A DNA stretch of 64,000 nt, from positions 40,319,403-40,383,402 of the forward strand of contig JAOWCC010001634.1 in the NCBI GenBank assembly GCA_030867875.1. The letters are read 5' to 3'. The translations under genes were made by a program, and so were the position numbers. This DNA is from Actinernus sp. WN-2022 (lineage: Eukaryota > Cnidaria > Anthozoa > Actiniaria > Actinernidae). Shown here one piece after another: positions 1 to 10,900 of this stretch (position 1 is its first letter; each line of letters starts with the position of its first letter). Under the pieces are notes generated by a model. The model was not told the DNA's origin. It saw only the letters and a program-made list of their open reading frames with translations, and did no database searches.

Positions 1-53
1 ACTGAAATGTCCTCTTCTATTGCTTAATAATAAGGATTAGAAGAAACGTTTAG

Positions 54-347
54 AGTCGCTCCAACGTTGACGATTTAGTTTAACTAAGTTTAGTACTAAT
101 TTAGTTGACGTCACCTAATTTGAAATTTCATGTGCTAACGGTCTTCAGATCAGGGGGAGACGATGAATCGCGGAATCGTCTAGACTAGTATACTTTTGAA
201 TGGAATCAACAGTTTTATTTTTATCTGAAGTTTATGTTCAACCCCTCTTGACGTCACCTAAATTACACTAATATAGATGACGTCAACTAAATAGTTAACA
301 AATTTAGTTAAATTTATATAAATCGTCAACACCGACGTTGGAGCGAC
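54..347. mobile_element. Small inverted-repeat element (MITE-like)
   Basis: The ends are imperfect inverted repeats: AGTCGCTCCAACG at 54-66 pairs with CGTTGGAGCGACT at 335-347. The match continues inward (TTGACGATTTA against AAATCGTCAA) after a 5-6 base gap. Inside, TAGTTGACGTCACCTAA-like blocks recur in both orientations. No coding potential and no clear target duplication were seen. Confidence 0.6.
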
Positions 348-419
348 TGTACAGGCTTTTACGAAGTAGTCCTAAGCGCGCTATCTCTCTCTCTCTTTAT
401 ATATATATAGAGAGAAGTA

Positions 420-735
420 AAAATATTGTGTGTTACGAAACGATGAACGTCCAGTAGGAGGATCCACTAAGGATTCCTAGTGGTTGTCTTGAATAATTAT
501 ACTGAATATAGAGAGAAAGACAACACACAACTCCTCACAGGTCCTTATAAAAATTGTATTAAAAACGTTTCGGCACTTCGGCCTTCATCAGTTAAAAAGT
601 TAAAAAGTGAGCTAATTTACAAGATGAGTCTATTTATACTAAAAACTAAACAATAAAGCTTAACTAAGTTGTAAGTGCATACCTTAGTTTAATTACAATA
701 GTTGAAAATAAACAAGTAATAAATATGCAGTTTTA
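420..735 (-). mobile_element. Penelope-like element, 3' terminal fragment
   Basis: The blocks AGGAGGATCCA, CTCCTCACAGGTCC and AAACGTTTCGGC occur here in the same order and spacing as in the larger Penelope-like copy at about 2595-4672. This is therefore a second, 5'-truncated copy on the same strand. On the minus strand, 592-560 reads CTGATGA, a short hairpin, then GAAAC: the core of a hammerhead ribozyme, a motif known from Penelope-like terminal repeats. No coding sequence remains. Confidence 0.65.
560..592 (-). ncRNA. Hammerhead-ribozyme-like core
   Basis: The minus strand reads CTGATGA, then AGGCCGAAGTGCC (a small GGC/GCC hairpin), then GAAAC. These are the conserved boxes and stem II of a hammerhead ribozyme. 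Stem III and the cleavage triplet were not resolved by eye, so activity is not claimed. Confidence 0.45.
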
Positions 736-992
736 ATGTTCAAATTTCGTGCATTGTACAAAATCCAAGCATGTGATTGGCTAATGAGCGTGCATTATTG
801 GTGACCACAGCACTCGACCCAGACCCTCTCTTACCTAGGGAAAGGGAGACCAAGTCATTCGCTTAGTTACGTGTTTGGACGGCTTGGAAAACTTCATCGC
901 ATATTAAACAGTGAAAATGCAGACAATTACTAGAAAGGTAACGGTAGGATTGAACTCTGTTGCCTGTGTGACAGAAGATATATATTTTGAGG

Positions 993-1878
993 CGAACATT
1001 TGCATAATCGCTCGTTGGAAATGGCTGATTTGCGAGTGCTGGAAGTACAACTTTACAAGTCAACATGTGTCCGAGTGAACAAAGGTTTCTACAACACACT
1101 AGTAGTCTTACTTAAGAAATGGATTGTATTTCCGAGACCTTACTCTGTCAATAAGAGGAGAAAATTAAGCGAGAATTCAGTGGATGGTTCGAAAACCCAG
1201 GATATTTGATTTGGAAAATGTTTGCATCGGAGCCGAGCACATGGCCAGAGGCCGGTTTCGAGTCAAGATTTCAATTCACTCACTGCCACTGGAATCTGCA
1301 GGTTAGTTATTTTCGAATGAAAGAAACTATTAAAGAAAGCAGACTATCTAGGAGTTAAGCCGGCTAAATAATTGATATTTGAATACATGGCTCCAAGAGA
1401 AACGTTTTCGAGTTAAATGTACAATCATACTATTTGCCTCACATTATGTTTTCAGGCAAACATTTGCATAATCGTTCGTTAGAAATGGCTGATATGCAAG
1501 CGCTGGAAGTACAACAACTAACAAGTCAACATGTGTCTGAGTAAACAAAAGTTTCTACAACACTCTAGCAGTCCAAACTGAAGAAATGGATTTTATTTCC
1601 GGCGAGACCTTACTCTGTCAATAAGAGGAGACAATGAAGCGACAATTCAGTGGAAGGTTCGAAAACCTAGGATATTTTTATTTGGAAAATGTTTGCATCA
1701 GAGCCGAGCACATGGAGGCCGGTTTCAAGATTTCAATTCACTGGAATCTGCAGGTTAGTTATTTTCGAATGAAAGAAACTATTAAAGAAAGTAGACTATC
1801 TAGGAGTTAAGCCAGCTAAATACTCGAACGTTTAATACATGGCTCCAAGAGAAACTTTTTCGAGTTAAATGTACAAAC
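993..1878. repeat. Tandem duplication of a ~430-450 bp segment
   Basis: The segments 993-1426 and 1454-1878 align along their length. Shared landmarks include ACATTTGCATAATCG, GAAGTACAAC, AATAAGAGGAGA, CTGCAGGTTAGTTATT and ACATGGCTCCAAGAGAAAC. The second copy has several short deletions. Nothing in it resembles a known protein. CTGCAG/GTTAGT in both copies looks like a splice donor, but no coding exon could be built. Confidence 0.75.
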
Positions 1879-2113
1879 ATGTACTCGCAAGGCGTCAACT
1901 AAACTGACCGAACGCCAAAGTAAATTATTCTTTGCAAAGTTATCTACTTCTGTTTTTATTCATTGTCTATTGAAATGACGTTTCTTTGTGGAGATATTTA
2001 CCGTAAAATGATTTAATTCATGCGAAATATTTGACTTCTTTATGAAATTGTTATTGACAACTGATTTCAATTGAAATTCACGGCTGACAGTGCACTCAGT
2101 TTGAATATTAAAA

Positions 2114-2302
2114 AGGTTAGAGACTTTATGTTTGTACTTTATCGGCAAAATACAGTCACTTGCTGACTGTACGATGAACTCAAAATTTCTTCATACTGCA
2201 TTCGGCCTTCGGCCTCATGCAGTATTCATTATTTCTCGTTCATCGTACAGTCAGCGCGTGCCTGTATTTGTCGATAAAGAACTCACAAGCAGTCTCTAAC
2301 CC
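2114..2302. mobile_element. Palindromic MITE-like hairpin
   Basis: Nested inverted matches include GGTTAGAGACT with AGTCTCTAACC, CTGACTGTACGATGAAC with GTTCATCGTACAGTCAG, and an inner GGCCTTCGGCC turn. The whole segment can fold on itself. There is no coding potential. Confidence 0.75.
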
Positions 2303-3216
2303 TTACATAAACAATGCAGCACTACGCATAACTATATGTGATAAAGAACTATACCACGCACTGTAATCTATGAGAAAGCGTGAAACCTAAATATTACAGT
2401 ATTGTATCTTGCGTATATCTATGAAAAGGCGGAATACCTAGGTGCTATTGTATTGTATCCTATTTTTGGATTTATATTCTCGCCTTTTATTAAGGCCAAA
2501 AGGTTGCATAGTTTGATATAATTATATATATATATATATATATGTCGTGAATTTGTTTATAAGTATTCTATGGTCAGGAATACACTACATATATATATAT
2601 ATGAATGAATAAGGCAAACTTGGCTTTCCAACGATGGTGTCGCTAGCTAGGAGGATCCAACTGGATACAAGACGCTTGTACACTTGAAGAGTAGATTAAA
2701 TAGTAAAATGAAGTGACTTGACGAACTCCTCACTGGTCCATAAATTTAATATCAGACGTTTCGGCCTTTTTCAATGCTTAGTACAAATTTAAAAAATACT
2801 TGGAACTAAACTAAACTGACTAAAATCCAAGATATTTATAGTGTAAAATACAATACAAATAATACATACAATAGACTCTGTACATGTGATAAAAATATGG
2901 CGCAAGAAACCTAATTAAGAACAAAGATAAAAACATAAAAATATGCCGTAACTTATGCTAAAGAGAATCTTACAATTAATAGTAATCTAATTTAGTCTCC
3001 ATATGCGCAGTGGCATGTATAAGAATAGGCTATCAAAGCTAGTGGCGTGTAGAAAAATTCACTCTCAAAACATGGGCAACAATAGATGCATTGAGTGATG
3101 TGAGTGTAGTACAAACTCGATGGCAACAAAGGCGGAAGAACGGCAGACTAACTGTATCTAATGCGGTTCTTCGAATTGAATTCTTGCCTTTTGTTAAGTC
3201 CATGTGGGTTGAGTGT

Positions 3217-3639
3217 TCATAATTGAGCACTCCAGAAAACCTCCCTAGTCAAGAGGACTTTGTCCTGATTATTAGAAGTATTTAAAATTTGTTCGATACC
3301 AATAAATTCAAAATCAGAAAGATTGTGCGGTTGACTATTAAAATGGGTGGCTACCTCGCAAGTCTTCTTATTAGTCTTCATATGAGACTTATGGTTACGG
3401 AACCTAACCCTTCGTTCAGTGCTTGTTGAACCAACATATTGGATTGAACATTTCTTACATGTAACTAGATATATAACGTTCTTAGAGGTGCAGCTAATGT
3501 GCTGTTTAATGGTGTAGGTTCTGCCAGTTTTAGTACTAGAAAAAATAGTTGTTTCTTTGATATAATTGCGGCAGAAATCACATCTCGCATTACAATTAGC
3601 TACAATTAAAACAGCCATGGTCTAACAAGCGGTCATTGC
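3217..3639 (-). pseudogene. Penelope-like GIY-YIG endonuclease domain
   Basis: The minus strand encodes a Cys-rich lead-in (CNARCDFCRNY) followed by NVIYLVTCKKCSIQYVGSTS and RRVRFRNHKSHMK. These are the two halves of the GIY-YIG core plus the conserved Arg of Penelope endonucleases. The tail (REVFWSAQL) continues in another frame near 3230-3130 (NYEHSTHMDL), showing a further frameshift. In an intact element this domain nicks target DNA for priming; this copy is broken. Confidence 0.9.
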
Positions 3640-3809
3640 TACTACCAACGGTGCTCTGTTTACGTTTAGCACCTGTCAGAAGTTCTTTAAGATTCTTATG
3701 TCGCCTAAATGCTGGTATGATAGTGCCTAAAGGGAATAATTTAGCTAGAGCTGGCGATGCGTGTAATAATGGCAAGTGCTTAGTAATAAGGCTACTAATA
3801 TTTTGGGCC

Positions 3810-3951
3810 ATCCCTTCATGTAGGACGACACGAATTGCTACCAAATTGTATTGTATTGTATTGTCTTGCGTTCTATTGTTGTATTGAATTGTATTGTATC
3901 GTATTCTATTGTATTTTTGGTAAAAATTCGTGTCGTCCTACATAAAGGGAT
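3810..3951. mobile_element. 142-bp hairpin element with a TTGTA-repeat loop inserted in Penelope RT
   Basis: The arms are inverted repeats of about 37 bp: ATCCCTTCATGTAGGACG... at 3810 pairs with ...CGTCCTACATAAAGGGAT ending at 3951. The loop is a TTGTA-rich microsatellite. The RT reading stops at PNIG on one side and resumes at ISSLITKH on the other, so the host protein itself marks the insertion point. Superfamily is unclear; a short AATATT-like flank may be the target duplication. Confidence 0.8.
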
Positions 3952-4672
3952 TGCCAATATTAGGTAGGCGTGGATTGAAATCGATAACTAAGGGATAAAT
4001 TGCCTTAGTCTCTTTAGCTTTGCAATCCAAAAGCTCACTACGAGGAACTAGCTTAGCTTTGTTAAACTGCTGCTCCACAAATTTAGAGTCGTAGCCTCGT
4101 TTAGTCAAGTAACCCTGATACTCTACACTGCGTTTCTCAAATGTTGTTACTGTAGAGCAATTCCTTCGGATACGCGAGGCGACTCCAAAAGGGATTGCTC
4201 TAGTACAATGTGGTGGATGCAGACTCTCAGGGTGTAGATAAATGTGACTATCAGTAGGTTTAGAATATACATCCATCACAATAAACCCATTAACTAAACT
4301 GAGCTGAGAGTGAGATCAAGAACATTAAGGAACTTATCCGAATAAACCAGAGTGAATTTGATAGTGGGATGAATTGAGTTGATAAATGCCGTGTATTCAA
4401 GTAATTTAGAATGACCTTGCGTCCATAACTCAATAATATCGTCTCTATAACGGCACCACAAATTGGCTTTAATAGATCCTCGAAACTTAGCTACCTCGTC
4501 GATAACCCCCATGGCTAAATCAGCATAGCTGCAAGCATTTTTAGGGTCCATAGCGGTGCCATGAATCTGCAAATCATTACTCTCTAAAAAATGAGAGTTG
4601 TTGTGCTTAAGACAGATATCTACCGCTTCTACAATGCATTTTGTAGATGGGAATTTATTAGCTCTAGAATGT
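3938..4672 (-). pseudogene. Penelope-like reverse transcriptase, palm and C-terminal part
   Basis: Around 4572 the minus strand encodes LQIHGTAMDPKNACSYADL, matching the conserved Penelope RT block before the catalytic site. The catalytic motif is YRDD (in LWCRYRDDIIELW). NSIHPTIKFTLVYSD follows; then, after a frame change near 4290, YSKPTDSHIYLHPESLHP and HCTRAIPFGVASRIRR, typical of the family. Open reading continues upstream without Met to about 4672, where the element is truncated. The frame ends at 3938 because a hairpin element was inserted. Confidence 0.9.
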
Positions 4673-4759
4673 ATGTATATATAATTATATATACATATAC
4701 ATTTGATCGGTATTTGTTGTCTTAAGCTTCTTGTTTTCTTTAATTTACTTCACGTACAG

Positions 4760-4945
4760 CTAAACATACTGAATTAGGATTATCCAGTGGTGTCATCCCA
4801 GATGCGAATCTCATGGCCTCAAGCTCTTCTAGCAACAGTCACAGAGCAGCTCGAGGAAGACTTAACCAGGAGGCATCTGGACGTCAGGCTTCGTCTTGGT
4901 GCGCCAGGTACAAGGATAAGGAACAGTGGCTCGCTGTCGACTTAG
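4760..4945 (+). CDS. Gene A exon: discoidin domain, N-terminal third
   Basis: A pyrimidine-rich acceptor ends in TACAG at 4759 and the donor is G/GTAAGA at 4946. The exon enters and leaves in phase 1. It encodes LGLSSGVIPDANLMASS, then ARGRLNQ, SSWCARYKD and EQWLAVDL, the canonical opening of an F5/8 type C domain (LG..SG.I.D, RLN, W.A, QWL.VDLG). The cysteine that usually precedes the LG motif is absent (KHTELG here). Confidence 0.92.
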
Positions 4946-7900
4946 GTAAGAAAACTGGTTATTTCATAGTTTTCTAATGGAATACCGGCAAAAATGTCAC
5001 AAGAAATTATACTCGCCTTTAAGTTTCCTATAAATAACAAATTTATGGGAAGATTTACCACGAAAACAATGAGCAATTATTGGATGAGGTTGATATTGAG
5101 ATTGATAGCGAAAATTATCAAGACATGTACAGAGGTCTGTCATAGTGTTAAATAGAAAAACATTATAAACAACTTTATTTACGTGTCTAGTCTTCTAGCT
5201 GACCATGGAAAGGGTCTACTAATCGGAGACACGAATTCCTCGGTCGAACAGGAATTTGGGTTGGTTTTGAGGACTGAGATAGGAATATCGGAGAAAAAAC
5301 CTCTTAGCAACAACAACTTCTTTATTTGCACCAAAATTAAAATTTACAAAAATACATTAAAAGATAAGTTAAAATATTTAGGGCACTAGCTCCCTAAAAT
5401 AACCATAAGGCTAAAGAAAACAGGAAGCTAATTACATAAGATAAATTAAATTTCATGGTCGGAGATGTAGGAAGCACACACCATATTTTTACACAATGAC
5501 ACTCGCACACAGACACACACACAAGAAAAAAACTCATTTAGCATTCTATAGATATATTACATCTGACAGCATATCTTTGGAGGAAATACTAGTAGAATAG
5601 CTGTGGTATAATAAATTATAATAATACTAATATAAGGAAAATGCCACAAAGTTAATATTTATCTAAAAATTATTGTTTCAATTCTGCTTTAAATTTAGAT
5701 AATGAGGACGATTTGATATTTTCTTTGATTGAATTCCATACTTTTGGTCCTTGAAACTTAATGTTAAAAATTCCATAGTTTGTTCTTGCTTTTGGTAAAT
5801 AATAAGATTGCTTTGCTGCAGATCTTGTATTATAACTTATGTATTAGCAAGGGTGAGATACCAACAAACTCTGCCGAAGCCGACATTTTCGCTATCATGC
5901 GAAAACCGAATTCAATAATTGTTTTATTATACATTTTAAACAAACGTTTTAGTAAAAAGAAAGCTGGCGAAAACGAAGAAAAATTGAAATGAAACGCTGT
6001 AAATTGGTTTGTTTACGATCGAATTTCAAGAAGGTTTGTTTCTTATTCGAGCTACACATTGCTTTCTTATTTACGAGTTAAGGAAACAAGAAGGACTGCA
6101 TGGAAACATAGCTGGGAGCTTAGAATAGCAAAATGACTCAAACAGCGAAATAATTTCTCTACTTTCTATCATAAAATGGTCGTATTTGCTTATCCTCGAG
6201 CGCTACCTACGATAATAGCAGTGTGACGTCACACCCTACAGATAATATTGTACGCATGCGCAGTCAATGCTATAGCCAGCTATACAACACAATACAATAG
6301 TTTATTTAGACACGTACGTATCGCCAAGGAGCTTAAGAACAAGCTCGTTCAAAATACGTAAACTACGTGACTGTATAGCTATACTAATTACAATTGTATA
6401 TAAAAATGCTAAAACGACATATAGTTAAATATATCTATAGGTTAGCATTTCAGGCTAATTAAAGACATAATCAAAGGTAACAGTAATAACAATAACAATG
6501 ATTCTAAAGATTCTAAAATTCAACCTTACTAAGTTTAGTTTTAAATTCTACAACATTTGCGGCTTGTTTCACTTCAGTCGGGAGCTTGTTCCACAGTTTA
6601 CTTACAGTGTAGGTAAAGGAATTCTTTATCCATTTGAGATTAATATTAGGCTGACTAAGTGTGGTTCCTATGCCTCTTAATTATAAGAAGAGTTCCTAAA
6701 GTTAAAAAAAATACGAATATCATAATGGACCATTGCTATACAAACATTTATAAAGTCAATTCAGAGATTGACAGCTTCTTGTGTGCTCAAGTGTCTTCAT
6801 ACTAACAAGACGTAGGAGTTATTCATAAGGAACAGACTTTGCGTGCCCGAGAATAGATCTTAAAATGTAGTAGTTAGCGTCTTCCAATCGACTGTTCTGT
6901 ACTTTGCTCATACCCATCAGGAGTGGGCTACAGTATTTTAGGTGAGGTAAAATAAAGGGCCTATACAAATTCAGCATGACGTCAATTGGTAAAAACCGCC
7001 TGATACGCCTTGGCATATGCCTTCTTCAGTTGGGTGGTAATGTGTTCTAGATAGCATGCTATCTAGAGTGACACCTAGGATCTTAATTGAATCTGAGGTC
7101 TCAATGTTAGAGCCATTTAAAACCAGGTTATAATCGTACTTGCACTGCCCGAAGGAGGGCACCCATTATTAACAAGTAGCTTGACGTTCTGATCAAGAAT
7201 ATAGCTGTGTGTTATCGGCCGAATTGAGATAGTGAGTAAAATATATAATAATAGAGTTTAGTATATATACAACACGGGAACCTACATAGAACATGCAATT
7301 TGATTGGCTCGCCATCTCGGAATAATGAGCAATAGCCACCTACAAAACACGGGATAATTTTGAAAACAAAATGGCAGGCGTAAATTCACGTTTCGCAATT
7401 GTTTCCGATGCGGAAATTTTAGAAATTCAACAAAATGCGTGCCCAAAAGCACTAAAAAAGCTAAAATGTTTGCATAAAATGTACAAAACACTTCGTCTCC
7501 GGGAATATTCGCCAATATCGACTTCGCCTTCGTCGAATAATTATTAAATATTACATGACCGTGGGGAGAGACGAAATTTATCTTCGAGTGTTTAGTTCGA
7601 TATCATGTTAACACAAGGAGCCATGTAATTTACTTGTTTTTATTATATGAAAACCAGTTGGTGAACATTTACAGCAAAATCACCAAAATATATTTTAAAG
7701 CCTGTCAAATCAAGTCAAAATGAAAACAAATTTGCTCATTATTACGTTGTCATTATTTAAAAGTAAATAAAACGTTTATAAACAATACAAATATGTTTTG
7801 GTGCGTGGAGGGATACCCGACACGTGCTGATGACAATGATATCCCCACTGGAGGCAGTGTGATGTGGAGTGAGACCCGACACGTGCTGATGACAATGATA

Positions 7901-10900
7901 TCCCCACTGGAGGGGTGCGTGGAGTGATACCCGACACGTGCTGATGACAATGATATCCCCACTGGAGGCAGTGTGATGTGGAGTGATACCCGACACGTGC
8001 TGATGACAATGATATCCCCACTGGAGGGGGTGCGTGGAGTGATACCCGACACGTGCTGATGACAATGATATCCCCACTGGAGGCAGTGTGATGTGGAGTG
8101 ATACCCGACACGTGCTGATGACAATGATATCCCCACTGGAGGGGTGCGTGGAGTGATACCCGACACGTGCTGATGACAATGATATCCCCACTGGAGGCAG
8201 TGTGATATCATTTTTACGATTTTGTTATCAGCCGGTATAAATATTTGCATTGTATAATGCTCGAGATGTGCGACTACTTAGACAACGAGAACTAAACACA
8301 TTGCACAACGAACATAAGGCATTCCAACTTACACATTCTAACATATCCATACGATGCTCTTCATTGAGATTAATTCTACTTCATAACTAGTCCACCAAAT
8401 GTGCCTTTTACCAGAATGAAGCACGAGCAAGTTGAAATTCTATTGTCTTATACTCGACACTGATTGGCTCATATAACCATTAGCTGGAATGCATTGTTTT
8501 CATTCTGCAATGCGATTGGTTCTTGTTGTCGAAGAGGACCCGCAGCGCACAGTACGTGCCTCATCAGTGGTATACAATACATTTCTCGATTTCCTGTTCA
8601 GTTTATACGTCAAAGATTACCCACATTGCAACGCAGGGGCAGTTTGACCCACGTACACTGAGCGTTTCAGGTCCTTATGAAGAAAACTGGGTAACTGAAT
8701 ATACCATACAGTACAGCCCCGATAACAAGACGTACAACCAGTATGATTACAAGGGAGACAGACTTTGGTAAGGAGGATAAATGAGAATTAAAAGAAAAGA
8801 AATTAAAACTACTGATCAACTAATGACAATAGAAGCTTATACCCATTCACACCAACTAAACCTGTTTAATGAAACTTATTTTTTTCAGTTTCAGTTTAAT
8901 TTATTTGCCACAAATATAAATAGTAATCTTACAAAGAATACAATAAGTGGCCGGGTAGCCCAAGAGAAACCATAAAGGCTTGTGAGGTTCTGGGCCACCT
9001 CGTTACAATTAATATTGGTTAATAAATTGATTGAGGCGGCAAGAGCAACACGCTAACAAAACTAAACAAAATACATTAAAATTCAAACATGAAAGATAAT
9101 ACAATTAATTTTATAATTAATTGCGGGAAGAAAAGATAGTTCTTAAGTTTGAATTGGAAAGAAGAAAAGGACATTGCGTTACGTATATTTGAACTCAAAG
9201 TATTGTAAAATTTAGGACCTTGGAATTGTCTTATATTTGTTCTACACAAAGGGAACATGAAAATAAACGAGAACTTCGGTATTGGAACTGTGAATTTGAT
9301 CATTCCTCAACAATAAGTTGTCGAAACCTCGAGGAAGTAAATTATTTTGATACGAATACATAAATTTTCCCAAATTGAGTAAATAAATATCTTCAAATCT
9401 CAAAATCCTTTGTTGTTTGAATATTGGGTCAGTATGGCGTCAAATGCCTACCTTATCTATAATTCTAATTACACGTTTTAGGAGCAAAATAATACGGTGT
9501 AAGTTAGATGGATACGTTGAGCCCCAAACAGTAACGCAATAATGGAGGTACTAAGTTTATCTAGCCCCTATCTTGGCTGTGTTTAGTTAGACAGGGTTAA
9601 AACTACCTCCAATAGGTTGTTCATTAGTTATGAAAGGTTACTTTGAAACTAGAGTTTAGTACCATCGAGCTTAAACTTGTTTAGTTAAACACCTTTTAAA
9701 CATGTTTAAGGACGGTGCCTACTAATGTCAGCGCGCACGCCGTTCTGCGCATCTTGCGTCCCGCGGGTCTTCCCGCGAGACGCATATCAAACAATTGTTG
9801 TCGTTCAGAGTAATATTTGGGCCTGACTAGATGCTAGTGAGGCATATGCTCATCCTTTTCAAATTTCACTATCAAATCTTCAAAAAGCGATTCGATTTTT
9901 TTTATCGTACGTCCTGTAGCCTACGTTGTATCCGCCTCTCTTCTGCCGGCTCGCTACACTTCCTGAACGTGTTCTACTATTCGACGATCCGTCCTGCTTT
10001 CCAAATATGGAATATATTGACCATATATGGAATATCACAGGGAGCTCTCAGGAACGACACTTTTCTCAATAAATTGTTTGATATGGGCCATTTGCAGAAC
10101 TATTTTGAAAAAGCTGTGTTAATTGTGTAATTTGACAGACAGAAAGATGAAGGATTTTAAAATACGGTCGAAAGATATGCTTGAGAAATGAACGATTTGG
10201 GAGATCTTTAAATTCCACTACACGGCCACGAAAGACAATTTTCAGTTGAAATGGTATTAAAAGAGACGACCATCTTAACTCGTTAAGTGATGATTTATCG
10301 GCGTGGGGAGATGTTCGAAGAATCGTAGATTTAGGAGATTTACCCGACCAATTGAACGAAGGTTGTTTGGACTGCCATGAATCGCTGCTGTCTTTTCGCC
10401 CAGCGCCTTTGCTTTAGGCCTGTCGATGCTTTCGAGTTTCGTCAGTTTCTCCAAACATGGACTCGGCAACTTTGTGAAAATGGGTAAACCTCTTGGAAAT
10501 CCAAAGAAGAATGAAGAAGGAAGGACTGTATGGGGTTTGAGCACAAAGGAAGCAGCAACAGGTTCGATTTTCAATTAAGAAAGTCGAAAGACGGGACTGA
10601 CTCTTTTCCCGCCGCCATCTTGAAAATCTCCCAGAATGCAATAAAAGAAACCAATTTTCAGACTTACTAGGGAGAGCTTGGTGTAAAATGTCAATTTTCG
10701 AAAATAAAATTACCTATAAAGAGGTCTACCATCCCCATAACTTTTGAAAACGCGTGGCTACCCTTTTTGTAATCTAAAATATAGAAGCTAAACAACGTTT
10801 ACATATTTTTTTTGTCTTTATAAAATTGAAACTTGATGTCCATTTCAGCAAAAAATATATAATAGTACTATTAAGAATGAAAAGTCCGAAGACTACAGCA

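Larger units (their letters stand above)
2595..4672 (-). mobile_element. Penelope-like retroelement, 5'-truncated and decayed
   Basis: Reading down the minus strand: reverse-transcriptase palm and C-terminal parts (4672-3938, then 3809-3640), a Cys-rich linker, a GIY-YIG endonuclease (3618-3217) and a 3' tail shared with the fragment at 420-735. Established knowledge: RT plus C-terminal GIY-YIG is the signature of canonical Penelope-like elements. The 5' part of RT is missing, ending beside an AT palindrome at 4672-4702. Frameshifts and an inserted hairpin break the frame. Confidence 0.9.

Noticed and set aside
54..347. Assigning the left-edge element to a superfamily
   Set aside because: No clear target duplication was visible, and the inverted repeats differ by a gap.
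7753..8250. Open frames of 110-165 codons on the minus strand through the minisatellite
   Set aside because: Repeat artefact; the frame exists only because the unit lacks stops.
10275..10641. Minus-strand open frames near a CCGCCATCTTGAAA block
   Set aside because: No similarity, no splice context, and the region looks like repeat or promoter-like CpG sequence within an intron.
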